Positions 1 to 7,531 of a DNA stretch of 9,258 nucleotides are shown one piece after another. The notes under the pieces were generated by a model that saw nothing but the letters and a program-made list of their open reading frames with translations, was not told the origin of the DNA and ran no database searches. Origin of the DNA: Bacteroidota bacterium (GTDB lineage Bacteria > Bacteroidota > Ignavibacteria > Ignavibacteriales > Ignavibacteriaceae); the NCBI GenBank assembly GCA_023406915.1, contig JAEXTR010000137.1:1-9258 (forward strand), read 5' to 3'. Position numbers and translations under genes: made by a program. How positions within the stretch are numbered: position 1 is the stretch's first letter; each line of letters begins with the position of its first letter.

Positions 1-581
1 GGGTAATGCAGGAGCTACTTACAGGTAAACGACGCTTGCCCGGATTTGAGAGTAAATGGAAGAAAGTAAAGCTTTGTGACCTACTTAACTATGAACGCCC
101 AGATAAATATATCGTGTCAAATACAGATTATTCGCAAAATGGCAATACACCAGTAATCACAGCGAATAAGTCCTTTGTCCTTGGATTTACCGAAGAAGAT
201 TTTAATATTTGCAATGATTTTCCTGTCATTTTATTTGATGACTTTACGACCGATAAAAAGTATGTCGATTTCCCGTTTAAAGTTAAATCATCAGCAATAA
301 AACTATTGAGATCAAAATCAGATCAAAACGATTTGCAATTTTTATTTTTTTGTTTACAACTTGTTAAATTTCCTATAGGTGACCATAAAAGATATTACAT
401 ATCTGAATATCAATATATCGAAATAGAAGTTCCTTCGCCAGAAGAACAGTTGTGCATTATTTCAGTATTGAAAGACGAAGAACTTGAAATTACGCTACTG
501 GAAAGAAAGCTTGAAAAATTGCGAAAAATGAAACATGGAATGATGCGATCACTACTGACCGGGAGAATTCGATTAGTCTAA
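1..581 (+). CDS. hsdS: Type I restriction-modification specificity subunit HsdS, C-terminal half (partial)
   Basis: HsdS recognises the bipartite DNA target for a type I restriction-modification complex and docks HsdM and HsdR. The reading frame is open through the first base of the window, so the N-terminal target recognition domain lies outside. The fragment opens with the central conserved segment (MQELLTGKRRLPGF at its start), then the second target recognition domain with GNTPVITANKSFVLG and ILFDDFTTD, both typical of HsdS. It ends in a helical conserved region (about residues 150-190 of the fragment) closing with GMMRSLLTGRIRLV. LLTGK-RL and LLTGR-RL at the two ends are the repeated motif that gives HsdS its pseudo-symmetry. 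The ATG at 6 is an internal Met, not a start. The recognition-domain stretch is more AT-rich than its surroundings, as is common for these exchangeable domains. Its stop codon overlaps the RBS of the next gene. Assignment is secure; the target sequence cannot be read from this. Confidence 0.93.
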   Translation, partial: VMQELLTGKRRLPGFESKWKKVKLCDLLNYERPDKYIVSNTDYSQNGNTPVITANKSFVLGFTEEDFNICNDFPVILFDDFTTDKKYVDFPFKVKSSAIKLLRSKSDQNDLQFLFFCLQLVKFPIGDHKRYYISEYQYIEIEVPSPEEQLCIISVLKDEELEITLLERKLEKLRKMKHGMMRSLLTGRIRLV

Positions 582-590
582 GGAGGGGAA

Positions 591-1514
591 ATGAAACAGT
601 ATTACCGGATTATGCTGGGCAATGCCAGTATTTATGCTTCTGAATGCTACAAAGGTAGCTTCATCGGGGTGGATTATGGATTCATTCAAGATTTAAGTGG
701 TCACTTGCCGGATAAATGGCGGGATTTCAATAAGCAGTTTATCCCGGTTTATATAGAAGCGCATCCGGACAAATCAAAGATAACGGCAGGATTGGCCTGC
801 GGGATGACCTGGACGGTGTGTAAAGGGTTAAATCAGGGAGATATCGTCCTATCTCCCAATGGTGAAGGCGGTTATATGGTGGGAGAGATTTCCGGTGGAT
901 ATCAATATCAACCGGGCGGGAACCTACCTCACCGCAGACCTGTGAAATGGTTGAATATCATCATTGACAGGTCTGCCATGAGCGATGAATTACGCAACTC
1001 AGCTGGCGCGATCGGAGTAGTTAGTAACCTGTCAGGATATGCTGAAGAAATTGAGAAGTTCATTTCAGGAAAACCCGCGCCATCATTGGTTGCGATTGAT
1101 GAATCTGTCGAAGATCCGTATGCATTTGCTATGGAAAAACACCTGGAAGAATTCCTGGTCAAAAATTGGGAACACACTCAATTTTCCAAAGAATTCCAAA
1201 TCTATAAAGACAAAGAAACCAGTGGGCAGCAATACCAAACTGATTCAGGGCCAATTGATATTCTGGCTATCAGTAAGGATAGAAAGACCATTCTGGTTAT
1301 TGAGTTAAAAAGAGGTCGCGCCAGCGATGTGGTTGTTGGCCAGATACTTCGCTATATGGGTTATATCAAAGATGAACTGGCAGAAGAGGGTCAGGAAGTC
1401 AGAGGAGTGATCATCGCGCTGGAAGAAGACGCCCGTCTTCGCCAGGCGTTAAAAATGTTGCCTTTTGTGGAATTCTATCAGTATCAAATTAGCTTCAAAC
1501 TGGCTAAGGTCTGA
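591..1514 (+). CDS. PD-(D/E)XK nuclease, NucS-like C-terminal domain with a possible PUA/EVE-like N-terminal domain
   Basis: A 307-residue protein that I read as a two-domain nuclease. The C-terminal part (about 175-300) carries a PD-(D/E)XK core: D223 in SGPIDILA, E238 and K240 in LVIELKRGRA, and Q251 to Y255 in VGQILRYMGY. This D...ExK...QxxxY order is that of the NucS/DUF91 endonuclease family. The N-terminal part (about 1-125) has GLACGMTWTV, GDIVLSPN, YMVGEISGGYQY and HRRPVKW. These resemble the N-terminal reader domains of some Mrr/McrBC-type restriction proteins, possibly PUA/EVE-like; that link is inference. The start is firm: AGGAGGGG at 581-588 overlaps the hsdS stop and sits just before ATG 591. 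It ends one base before hsdR, so it is co-transcribed with the restriction genes. Possible roles are a modification-dependent nuclease, an accessory to HsdR, or a backup effector. The nuclease fold is well supported and the substrate is unknown. Confidence 0.85.
   Translation: MKQYYRIMLGNASIYASECYKGSFIGVDYGFIQDLSGHLPDKWRDFNKQFIPVYIEAHPDKSKITAGLACGMTWTVCKGLNQGDIVLSPNGEGGYMVGEISGGYQYQPGGNLPHRRPVKWLNIIIDRSAMSDELRNSAGAIGVVSNLSGYAEEIEKFISGKPAPSLVAIDESVEDPYAFAMEKHLEEFLVKNWEHTQFSKEFQIYKDKETSGQQYQTDSGPIDILAISKDRKTILVIELKRGRASDVVVGQILRYMGYIKDELAEEGQEVRGVIIALEEDARLRQALKMLPFVEFYQYQISFKLAKV
1505..1510 (+). promoter_or_regulatory. Ribosome binding site that sets the hsdR start
   Basis: TAAGGT lies 5 nt before the ATG at 1516, inside the last codons of the nuclease gene. 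It favours 1516 as the hsdR start over the in-frame ATG at 1465, which would overlap the nuclease gene by 50 bases. The match to the Shine-Dalgarno core is modest, and translational coupling from the upstream gene (stop at 1512-1514) is likely to help. Confidence 0.5.
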
Positions 1515-1515
1515 T

Positions 1516-4500
1516 ATGACTCCCATAGGAAATCCTGAGATTTTTACTCAGCAGAGGGTGATCCGTTTATTTCGGGACGAACTGGGCTATCGCTATCTCG
1601 GAGATTGGACCGACCGGGGGAACAGTAATATCGAAGAAGATATTCTGACGGCCTATCTATCTACTGCCGGATATACAACCAACCAGATCAGTCGGGCAAT
1701 ATATTTTCTTCATTCCGCCGCCGAAAATTCTCATCATAGTTTGTATCAGAACAATAAAGCCGTCTATAGTCTTCTACGATATGGAGTTCCAGTCAAAGAG
1801 GAAGCCGGTCAGGTGACTGAGACGGTACATCTCATCGACTGGATTGATCCCGAAAAGAACGATTTTGCTATTGCCGAAGAAGTCACTCTGAAAGGCAATC
1901 ATGAACGCCGGCCTGATCTGGTGCTTTACATCAATGGAATTGCCATTGGCGTTATAGAACTAAAGCGAAGTTCGGTGTCTATTGGCGATGGTATCCGTCA
2001 GAATATTTCAAACCAGCGCAGAGAATTCAATGAGTGGTTCTTCAGTACGATTCAATATGTTTTTGCCGGGAACGATTCTGAGGGTTTACGGTATGGAACG
2101 ATAGGTACCGAAGAAAAATACTTCCTCTCCTGGAAAGAAGATGAGGAAGACAATACCCGCTTCAAATTAGACAAGTACCTGCTCAAAATTTGCAACAAGC
2201 AGCGGTTGATCGAATTGCTGCATGATTTTGTTCTTTTCGATGGGCTTAAGAAATTACCAAGGGTTCACCAGTATTTTGCGATTAAGAATGCGCAGGAACA
2301 TGTCAATCAACACAAAGGCGGCATTATCTGGCATTCCCAGGGCAGTGGAAAAAGTATCGTCATGGTTTTGTTGGCTAAGTGGATCCTGGAGAACAATCCC
2401 AATGCCCGGGTGGTCATCATCACGGACCGTGATGAACTGGATAAACAGATTAAAGGTGTATTCACCGAAGCCGGTGAGGAAATCTACAGGACCAGCAGCG
2501 GGGCAGATTTAGTCCGCAAACTGGGCCAGGCCAGACCAAGACTGCTTTGTACCCTGATCCACAAATTTGGTGTGCGGGATGTCGCGGATTTTGATTCTTT
2601 CATCCGAGAACTGGAAGTACAACCCAGCAAAACAATGGGGGATGTTTTCGTATTTGTGGATGAATGTCACCGGACACAAAGCGGTAAATTGCATCGGGCA
2701 ATGAAAGCCATAATGCCTAATTCGGTATTCATTGGCTTCACCGGAACTCCTTTGTTAAAAAAAGACGCTCAGACAAGCCTGGAGGTATTTGGTGGGTATA
2801 TTCATACCTACAAGTTCAATGAAGCCGTTGAAGATGGCGTCGTACTTGATCTGGTTTATGAAGCCCGAGATATTGATCAATCACTGGAATCTCAAGAAGG
2901 TGTTGATGAGTGGTTTGATATCAAAACCCGAGGACTGAATGATTGGCAAAAAGATGAGTTAAAGAAAAAGTGGGGCACCATGCAAATGGTGCTCAGTTCC
3001 CGGTCCCGCATGGAACGGGTTGTCAATGATATTGTGTTGGATTTCAACCGGAAGCCCAGGTTGATCAGCCAGCGTGGTAATGCCATGTTGGTGGCATCCA
3101 GCATATATGAAGCCTGTAAGTATTACACTTTATTCCAATCGACACCATTCAGGGGGAAATGCGCGTTAGTCACATCATACAACCCGAATATCGGAGATAT
3201 TACCCTGGAAGATGTGGGGGCAAATACCGAAACAGAAAAGGAATATATTTTCAATACCTACACGGAATTGCTGGAGAACATTTCCGCTGAAGGTGGGAAG
3301 TCAAAAACTGAAACCTATGAGGATAGAGTTAAAGAGAGGTTCATCAAAGAACCGGCTTCCATGCGGTTATTGATCGTAGTGGATAAATTGCTGACGGGAT
3401 TTGATGCGCCACCCTGCACGTACCTCTTTATTGATAAATCCATGCAAGATCACGGTCTCTTTCAGGCGATCTGCCGTACCAACCGACTGGATGGAGAGGA
3501 TAAAGACTTTGGTTACATCGTTGATTATAAGAACCTGTTCAATAAACTGGAAAATGCCATTTCCGTCTACACGTCCGAACTGGATCATAGTTGTGGTGGC
3601 GCCGATCCAGATGTGTTGCTAAAAGACCGGTTGAAGATTGGAAAAGAACGGTTGGATAATGCCATAGAGACACTTGCCTTACTATGTGAGCCCGTCCAAC
3701 CACCGCGGGGTGAATTGGAACACATTCATTACTTTTGTGGAAACACAGAAATTCCGACAGACCTTCAAGAACATGAACCTCAGCGTGTGCTGCTTTATAA
3801 GTCCACCGCTACCCTGGTTCGGGCTTATGCAAACATCGCGGATGAACTCGAGCCAGCCGGATATACCTCAACAGAAATCACCCGCATTAAGCGACAACTC
3901 GAAACGTATTCGAGATTGCGAAACATTATCCGGATGGCCAGTGGAGAAACCCTTGATCTAAAAGCGTATGAAGCGGATATGCGTTATCTGATTGATAGTT
4001 ATATCCGGGCAGAACGGCCAAAAACGATTTCCCCTTTTGAGGGCATTCCATTAATCCAACTGCTTGTAGAAACCGGAATTGCTGATACCTTAGCCAAGCA
4101 GACGGAAGATATCAGTAATAATCATGAAGCGGTTGCGGAAACGATTGAAAATAATGTGCGCAGGAAAATCATACGCGAAGCATTGAATGATCCGGCATAT
4201 TTTGAACGAATGTCTGCCCTACTGAACGAAATTATTGCTTTACGTAAAGCAAAAGCAATTGAATACGAAGAATACCTAAGGAGAATTGCCGATCTAGCCA
4301 GGCAAGTGCAATCTGGTCACTCTGATTCAACGCCGGCTCGATTGGACACACCCGGGAAAAGAGCTCTGTACAATAATTTGAATCAAAATGAGGAATTGGC
4401 ACTGCGAATTGATGAAACAGTAAAACGCGCACGGCCTGATGATTGGCGAGGAAACGAACCCCGAGAAAGAGTGATTAAAGCAGCCATGCACCAGATCCTT

Positions 4501-4560
4501 GGTGACGTAGATGAAGTGGAGCGTATTTTCTTGATCATCAAGGCTCAGAGAGAATATTGA
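1516..4560 (+). CDS. hsdR: Type I restriction enzyme HsdR, ATP-dependent translocase and endonuclease
   Basis: HsdR is the motor and cleavage subunit of the type I complex. It pulls DNA past the complex with ATP and cuts at a distance from an unmethylated site. The frame is intact at 1014 residues, a normal family length. The N-terminal nuclease has the PD-(D/E)XK set D134 (RRPDLVLY) and E148-K150 (GVIELKRSS). The superfamily 2 motor follows: Walker A at 273-280 (WHSQGSGKS region, K279), DECH at 382-385, TGTPL at 409-413, TGFDAPP from 627 and QAICRTNR at 650-657. The rest is a mostly helical C-terminal region that binds the methylase core. All key motifs are present, so the enzyme looks active. 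ATG 1516 starts one base after the nuclease stop. The TGA at 4558-4560 overlaps the next ATG. hsdM is not in the window and should lie upstream of hsdS. Confidence 0.96.
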   Translation: MTPIGNPEIFTQQRVIRLFRDELGYRYLGDWTDRGNSNIEEDILTAYLSTAGYTTNQISRAIYFLHSAAENSHHSLYQNNKAVYSLLRYGVPVKEEAGQVTETVHLIDWIDPEKNDFAIAEEVTLKGNHERRPDLVLYINGIAIGVIELKRSSVSIGDGIRQNISNQRREFNEWFFSTIQYVFAGNDSEGLRYGTIGTEEKYFLSWKEDEEDNTRFKLDKYLLKICNKQRLIELLHDFVLFDGLKKLPRVHQYFAIKNAQEHVNQHKGGIIWHSQGSGKSIVMVLLAKWILENNPNARVVIITDRDELDKQIKGVFTEAGEEIYRTSSGADLVRKLGQARPRLLCTLIHKFGVRDVADFDSFIRELEVQPSKTMGDVFVFVDECHRTQSGKLHRAMKAIMPNSVFIGFTGTPLLKKDAQTSLEVFGGYIHTYKFNEAVEDGVVLDLVYEARDIDQSLESQEGVDEWFDIKTRGLNDWQKDELKKKWGTMQMVLSSRSRMERVVNDIVLDFNRKPRLISQRGNAMLVASSIYEACKYYTLFQSTPFRGKCALVTSYNPNIGDITLEDVGANTETEKEYIFNTYTELLENISAEGGKSKTETYEDRVKERFIKEPASMRLLIVVDKLLTGFDAPPCTYLFIDKSMQDHGLFQAICRTNRLDGEDKDFGYIVDYKNLFNKLENAISVYTSELDHSCGGADPDVLLKDRLKIGKERLDNAIETLALLCEPVQPPRGELEHIHYFCGNTEIPTDLQEHEPQRVLLYKSTATLVRAYANIADELEPAGYTSTEITRIKRQLETYSRLRNIIRMASGETLDLKAYEADMRYLIDSYIRAERPKTISPFEGIPLIQLLVETGIADTLAKQTEDISNNHEAVAETIENNVRRKIIREALNDPAYFERMSALLNEIIALRKAKAIEYEEYLRRIADLARQVQSGHSDSTPARLDTPGKRALYNNLNQNEELALRIDETVKRARPDDWRGNEPRERVIKAAMHQILGDVDEVERIFLIIKAQREY

Positions 4561-5276
4561 TGGTCACTCAGTTCAAATTGGGCGATATTTTATGTGATGT
4601 TGAATTAAAGGATATCAAGAATATCCACCTGAGTGTCTACCCACCGGAAGGACGAGTGCATATTTCCGCTCCTGAGCGAATGGACCTTGATACGATCCGG
4701 GTTTTTGTAGTCTCCAAACTAGAATGGATAAACCAACAGCGGGTTAATTTCCAAACGCAGGAACGGGAATCACCGCGAGAATATCTGGAACGGGAGAGCC
4801 ATTACCTGTGGGGAGACCGTCTATTACTTCAAGTAGTAGAAGAAAATCAACCTCCACGTATTGAAATAAGTCACAGGCAAATGTTACTGGTAGTGCGCCC
4901 GGGTACCGACCAAACCAAGAAAAAAATAATAGTTGAGGAATGGTATCGAAAACAACTCCGTGAAGTAGCAAACCCCCTCATTGAAAAATGGGAGCAATCC
5001 CTGGAAGTAAAAGCCAACAAAATCATTATTCAAAAAATGAAAACCCGCTGGGGAAGTTGTACACCTCAAAAAGGGAATATTCATCTGAATACAGAATTAG
5101 CAAAAAAGCCGCGAGAGTGTCTCGAATATATTATTGTGCATGAGTTGATGCACCTGATTGAACCTACCCACAATGCACGTTTCATCGTATTAATGGATCA
5201 GACCTATCCCAATTGGAAACAGATAAAAGCAGAGCTTAATCGTGCCCCACTGGGCCACGTGGAATGGGAGTATTAG
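4560..5276 (+). CDS. YgjP-type zinc metallopeptidase (DUF45 family)
   Basis: A 238-residue cytosolic protein with no signal peptide or membrane segment. Near the C-terminus it shows the YgjP/DUF45 signature: TRWGSC at about 162-167, a short stretch with HLNTEL, then HELMH at 194-198 and H204 in EPTH. H194, H198 and H204 are the expected zinc ligands and E195 the catalytic acid. The N-terminal half is the variable beta-rich region usual in this family. The fold relates to SprT/WLM-type metallopeptidases; the substrate is not known. The ATG at 4560 shares its A with the hsdR stop (TGATG), which implies translational coupling; a TTG one codon earlier is a less likely start. Genes of this family are often found beside type I restriction operons, so a role in regulating or clearing the restriction complex is plausible but is inference. 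The family call is strong. Confidence 0.9.
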   Translation: MVTQFKLGDILCDVELKDIKNIHLSVYPPEGRVHISAPERMDLDTIRVFVVSKLEWINQQRVNFQTQERESPREYLERESHYLWGDRLLLQVVEENQPPRIEISHRQMLLVVRPGTDQTKKKIIVEEWYRKQLREVANPLIEKWEQSLEVKANKIIIQKMKTRWGSCTPQKGNIHLNTELAKKPRECLEYIIVHELMHLIEPTHNARFIVLMDQTYPNWKQIKAELNRAPLGHVEWEY

Positions 5277-5562
5277 ATAGTTATTAAAAAATGAGATAAA
5301 TTCATAACTTTAACATGCAAAAAAAATTTTGGGTTGCCGGCTTCCAGCGCGGATATCGTGGTTTGTCCCTTCAAGTAATCCAATTACATTATATTCGTGA
5401 ATTTACTCTACTTAAAAATCCCTACCCAGATTAATTCTATTTTCTTGTATATAAGAAAATTCCTCAATTGTCATTTAATTCTTTAATGCGAGAGAGACAG
5501 AATAGAACATATATATTAGAAATCATGTTCCGAATTCGGAACATGATTTCTATAATAATTAA
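5277..5562. other. AT-rich non-coding stretch after the restriction operon
   Basis: No convincing gene is visible. A small island of higher GC at about 5330-5370 sits in very AT-rich DNA and may be a relic of lost coding sequence. A 39-codon frame at 5315-5434 lacks a ribosome binding site. An 8-bp inverted repeat (ATTTTCTT at 5439-5446 and AAGAAAAT at 5453-5460, 6-nt loop) lies mid-way, and a perfect 36-bp palindrome lies at the right end. I see no clear intrinsic terminator for the restriction operon apart from these repeats. Confidence 0.6.
5517..5552. repeat. Perfect 36-bp palindrome centred on GAATTC
   Basis: All 18 base pairs match around the centre between 5534 and 5535. Each half reads TAGAAATCATGTTCCGAA on its own strand. 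There is no unpaired loop, so as RNA it would form a hairpin only by opening the centre. It is not followed by a run of T on either strand, which argues against a standard terminator. Its right end is 10 bases before the HKD pseudogene fragment. It could be two abutting terminal inverted repeats left by a mobile element, a dimer-protein binding site, or a cruciform-forming scar. Confidence 0.9.
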
Positions 5563-5749
5563 CATGTCAAAGTAGCTCTTGCGGACAAAGAGAGAGTATT
5601 TATTTCGAGTGCCAACTTACCTGACTACGCAATGGATTTGAACATGGAGATGGGGATATTGGTAAATAGTAAAACCTTCGGCTGAGTAGATCGAAGAATT
5701 ATTCAATAATATCGATAATAAATTCTGTTTTCTGCAATATTCCTTCTAA
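5563..5749 (+). pseudogene. Remnant of a phospholipase D-like (HKD) protein, DrmC-like, truncated and frameshifted
   Basis: From CAT at 5563 the frame reads HVKVALAD, an exact HxKx4D phospholipase D motif. It is followed by FISSANLPDYAMDLNMEMG, the usual SxANLTxxAxxxNxExG continuation of this superfamily. It then stops at TGA 5683-5685. In the next frame (from 5681) the homologous-looking tail resumes as AE, a TAG stop at 5687-5689, then IEELFNNIDNK, ending at TAA 5747-5749. One frameshift plus one nonsense change (for example CAG to TAG) would explain this. There is no start codon and an in-frame TAA sits directly before CAT, so the N-terminal part is gone. The SANLT-type wording is close to bacterial HKD proteins such as DrmC of DISARM defence systems, but so short a piece cannot be placed firmly. 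It lies on the same strand as the restriction operon and may be a lost member of that defence cluster. Confidence 0.8.
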
Positions 5750-5767
5750 AACTAAATAGCTTTAGAA
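5744..5767. repeat. Small AT-rich inverted repeat
   Basis: TTCTAAA at 5744-5750 pairs perfectly with TTTAGAA at 5761-5767 across a 10-nt loop. It overlaps the last codons of the HKD relic and lies just before the stronger hairpin at 5769-5804. Alone it is weak and may be chance in AT-rich DNA. Confidence 0.4.
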
Positions 5768-5768
5768 T

Positions 5769-5804
5769 AGTCACAGAGGCTTTTTTCTTCATGCCTCTGT
5801 GACT
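5769..5804 (-). terminator. Hairpin downstream of the helicase gene, candidate terminator
   Basis: AGTCACAGAGGC at 5769-5780 pairs perfectly (12 bp) with its complement at 5793-5804 across a 12-nt loop. It sits about 48 bases past the stop codon of the minus-strand helicase gene, the right place for a transcription terminator. The T-run after the stem is poor on both strands: minus reads TATTCTAAAG and plus reads TTGATATAT. The run of six T falls in the loop instead. It separates the helicase from the oppositely oriented restriction operon and HKD relic, so it may act in both directions. Confidence 0.5.
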
Positions 5805-5851
5805 TTGATATATAAGGATATATAGGTTCTTATCTCTCAAGATAAATAATG

Positions 5852-7408
5852 TTATTCTGGGTTCAGTTTAATTCCTACCCAAAAAACATGTCCATTGATT
5901 GTTTTCTTGTAAAGACCCAACCTTTTCCACTCTAACGTGATGGATACCTTATTTTCAAAAGGAAAATGATTCTTTTTACAAAAATCGACATATGCATCAT
6001 ATAAAACAGTTGCATTTTCTCGAAAATCTGGAGTAAGGTTACATCTTTCCGCAACAAAAGCATCCGCGATTGATGAAGCAGATCTCATTGTGGGTTCTAC
6101 TAAATTACAGTCTTCGATAGGACTGATGGCGTCATTTCTATATACTCTCCTTAATCCTGCCAATGCGAAATTAAGGATGCCATCTATTTCCATCGCTATT
6201 TTCCGTTTTAAGTTGATATCCCTCTTACTATCAGGTAGATCTGGAAAGAAAACCTTCCTTGATCGTCTTGAAAGCCCATTATCCTGATAAAACCTCGGGA
6301 TCGTATTTGAAGTTAGTATTATTTTAGAAAAGGGAAAATATTCATATTGCCTTTCATTTTTTTGATCAATAATAATAGCCTCGCCAGAAGCGATTCTATT
6401 TAAATAATTTGTATTCTTGAAAATCAAGTTGGATTTTTCAGTCATATATAACATATATTTTCCTGGGGTATTTGCTGATGTGAAACTTGATTTTTCCATT
6501 TCATCTAATCCCAAATATCCGGCACAGCTTCCTAACGTATCTCTCATCGCAGCAATCAATGTGCTTTTTCCAGAACCAGAAGGCCCTATAAGAAAGCTGA
6601 TAATTTCGTATTTTGTTTCTTTAGTTAGACAAATCCCTAAGAAATCTTGGATATAGTCCTTCGCGTGTGGAATTGTCGAATCTAAAAAATCTAAAAAAGT
6701 TGGACATTTGGCTTCAGGATCATAATTACAATTTAATCCTGTACTGAAGTATTTATCAAATGTGTCAAAAGGAAGCAACTCGTGACTTTCAACATCTAAT
6801 AACCCATTTTTACATGGAATAATATTAGGCTGATTATTCCAAAGTTCAATTGTCTTTTGGGTTTTATACGATGCAATAATTTTGCAGCTTTGAATTAATG
6901 GACTTGTTGGTCTAACTTTTCTCCATTTATTCTGAATGGCAACATCCATCAATTCTTTTCCAATTACATCATCTGGAACCCTATTCCAGACACCATTTTT
7001 TAATCTTCTAAACGCCCCTAATCCATATACAGTTTCTGGATAAGAGTCGATCCACATATCGACCAACTCATCGTCGGTTGGTTTTGTAGAAGAATTTATA
7101 ATTTTTGCTAATTGATTAAATTCGTCGAATTGTCCTTTTTGGAGACTATCGATCCTGGATGAATTATTAGATTTATGTTCTAATTTTTTTTGGAGTAATC
7201 GATTTATCGAAGAATCGATACCTGCAAATCCTTTAATTTCGTGATTTAGGTTTGATAAAGGATTATCTAATTTGGATGAAGGTGACAATTTTTCCGTGAT
7301 ACGGTTAGCGTCGTTGAAAAAGTCTTCTCTGTTTTTGGGAGACTCGATATTATTGGATTCATTTTGAGCGAAATTGTCACTGAGTTGGGTTTTGGGTTGT
7401 GATTTCAT
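5852..7408 (-). CDS. D5/P4-type superfamily 3 helicase (phage/plasmid replication protein), no primase domain
   Basis: A 518-residue replicative helicase of the type encoded by phages, satellites and plasmids. Residues 1-105 are polar, rich in N and S, and probably disordered. A D5_N-like region (about 110-260) contains NGLLDVESHELLPFD and CPTFLDFL. The SF3 ATPase follows with Walker A GPSGSGKST at 275-283, an acidic Walker B-like YMLYMTE at 318-324, the sensor-1 motif ILTSNTIPRF at 364-373 and arginines R381-R382 as finger candidates. Residues about 445-515 fit the C-terminal winged-helix-like domain of this family. Full P4-type proteins usually carry a primase at the N-terminus; here there is no room for one. 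ATG 7408 has AGGA 8 nt upstream. The gene is AT-rich compared with both flanks, which suggests separate origin. It faces the restriction operon and has repeat-rich DNA upstream. It is most likely the replication protein of an integrated or degraded element. Confidence 0.9.
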   Translation of the reverse strand: MKSQPKTQLSDNFAQNESNNIESPKNREDFFNDANRITEKLSPSSKLDNPLSNLNHEIKGFAGIDSSINRLLQKKLEHKSNNSSRIDSLQKGQFDEFNQLAKIINSSTKPTDDELVDMWIDSYPETVYGLGAFRRLKNGVWNRVPDDVIGKELMDVAIQNKWRKVRPTSPLIQSCKIIASYKTQKTIELWNNQPNIIPCKNGLLDVESHELLPFDTFDKYFSTGLNCNYDPEAKCPTFLDFLDSTIPHAKDYIQDFLGICLTKETKYEIISFLIGPSGSGKSTLIAAMRDTLGSCAGYLGLDEMEKSSFTSANTPGKYMLYMTEKSNLIFKNTNYLNRIASGEAIIIDQKNERQYEYFPFSKIILTSNTIPRFYQDNGLSRRSRKVFFPDLPDSKRDINLKRKIAMEIDGILNFALAGLRRVYRNDAISPIEDCNLVEPTMRSASSIADAFVAERCNLTPDFRENATVLYDAYVDFCKKNHFPFENKVSITLEWKRLGLYKKTINGHVFWVGIKLNPE

Positions 7409-7508
7409 TTGTTCTTTCCTTTTTTTCTTTTCATGATGGGTGAACTACATTCACACTTGCGTCTTTAATATCTATTTTTTCTTGATACAAAGGAAAGCTT
7501 TCTATTAT

Positions 7509-7529
7509 GTAGGATACTGAGTAGCCTAC
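7509..7529. promoter_or_regulatory. Interrupted 21-bp palindrome, candidate operator
   Basis: GTAGGATACTGAGTAGCCTAC pairs 9 of 10 positions around the central G at 7519, with one A/G mismatch. It lies between the promoter candidate and the helicase start, about 100 bases before the start codon. Its size fits a dimeric repressor site or a hairpin in the leader RNA; no cognate regulator is encoded in the window. Confidence 0.45.
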
Positions 7530-7531
7530 GT

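Noticed and set aside
1465..1515. Longer hsdR start at ATG 1465
   Set aside because: It would overlap the nuclease gene by 50 bases and has no ribosome binding site; the first 17 residues do not look like an HsdR N-terminus. ATG 1516 has TAAGGT upstream and fits the tight operon layout.
4744..5084. Minus-strand frames opposite the metallopeptidase gene
   Set aside because: They are shadows of a gene with intact family motifs; they have no ribosome binding sites and no recognisable domains.
5315..5434. 39-codon frame beginning MQKKFWVAGFQRGYRG
   Set aside because: No ribosome binding site, no recognisable family and a poor tail; a relic of coding sequence is possible but not supportable.
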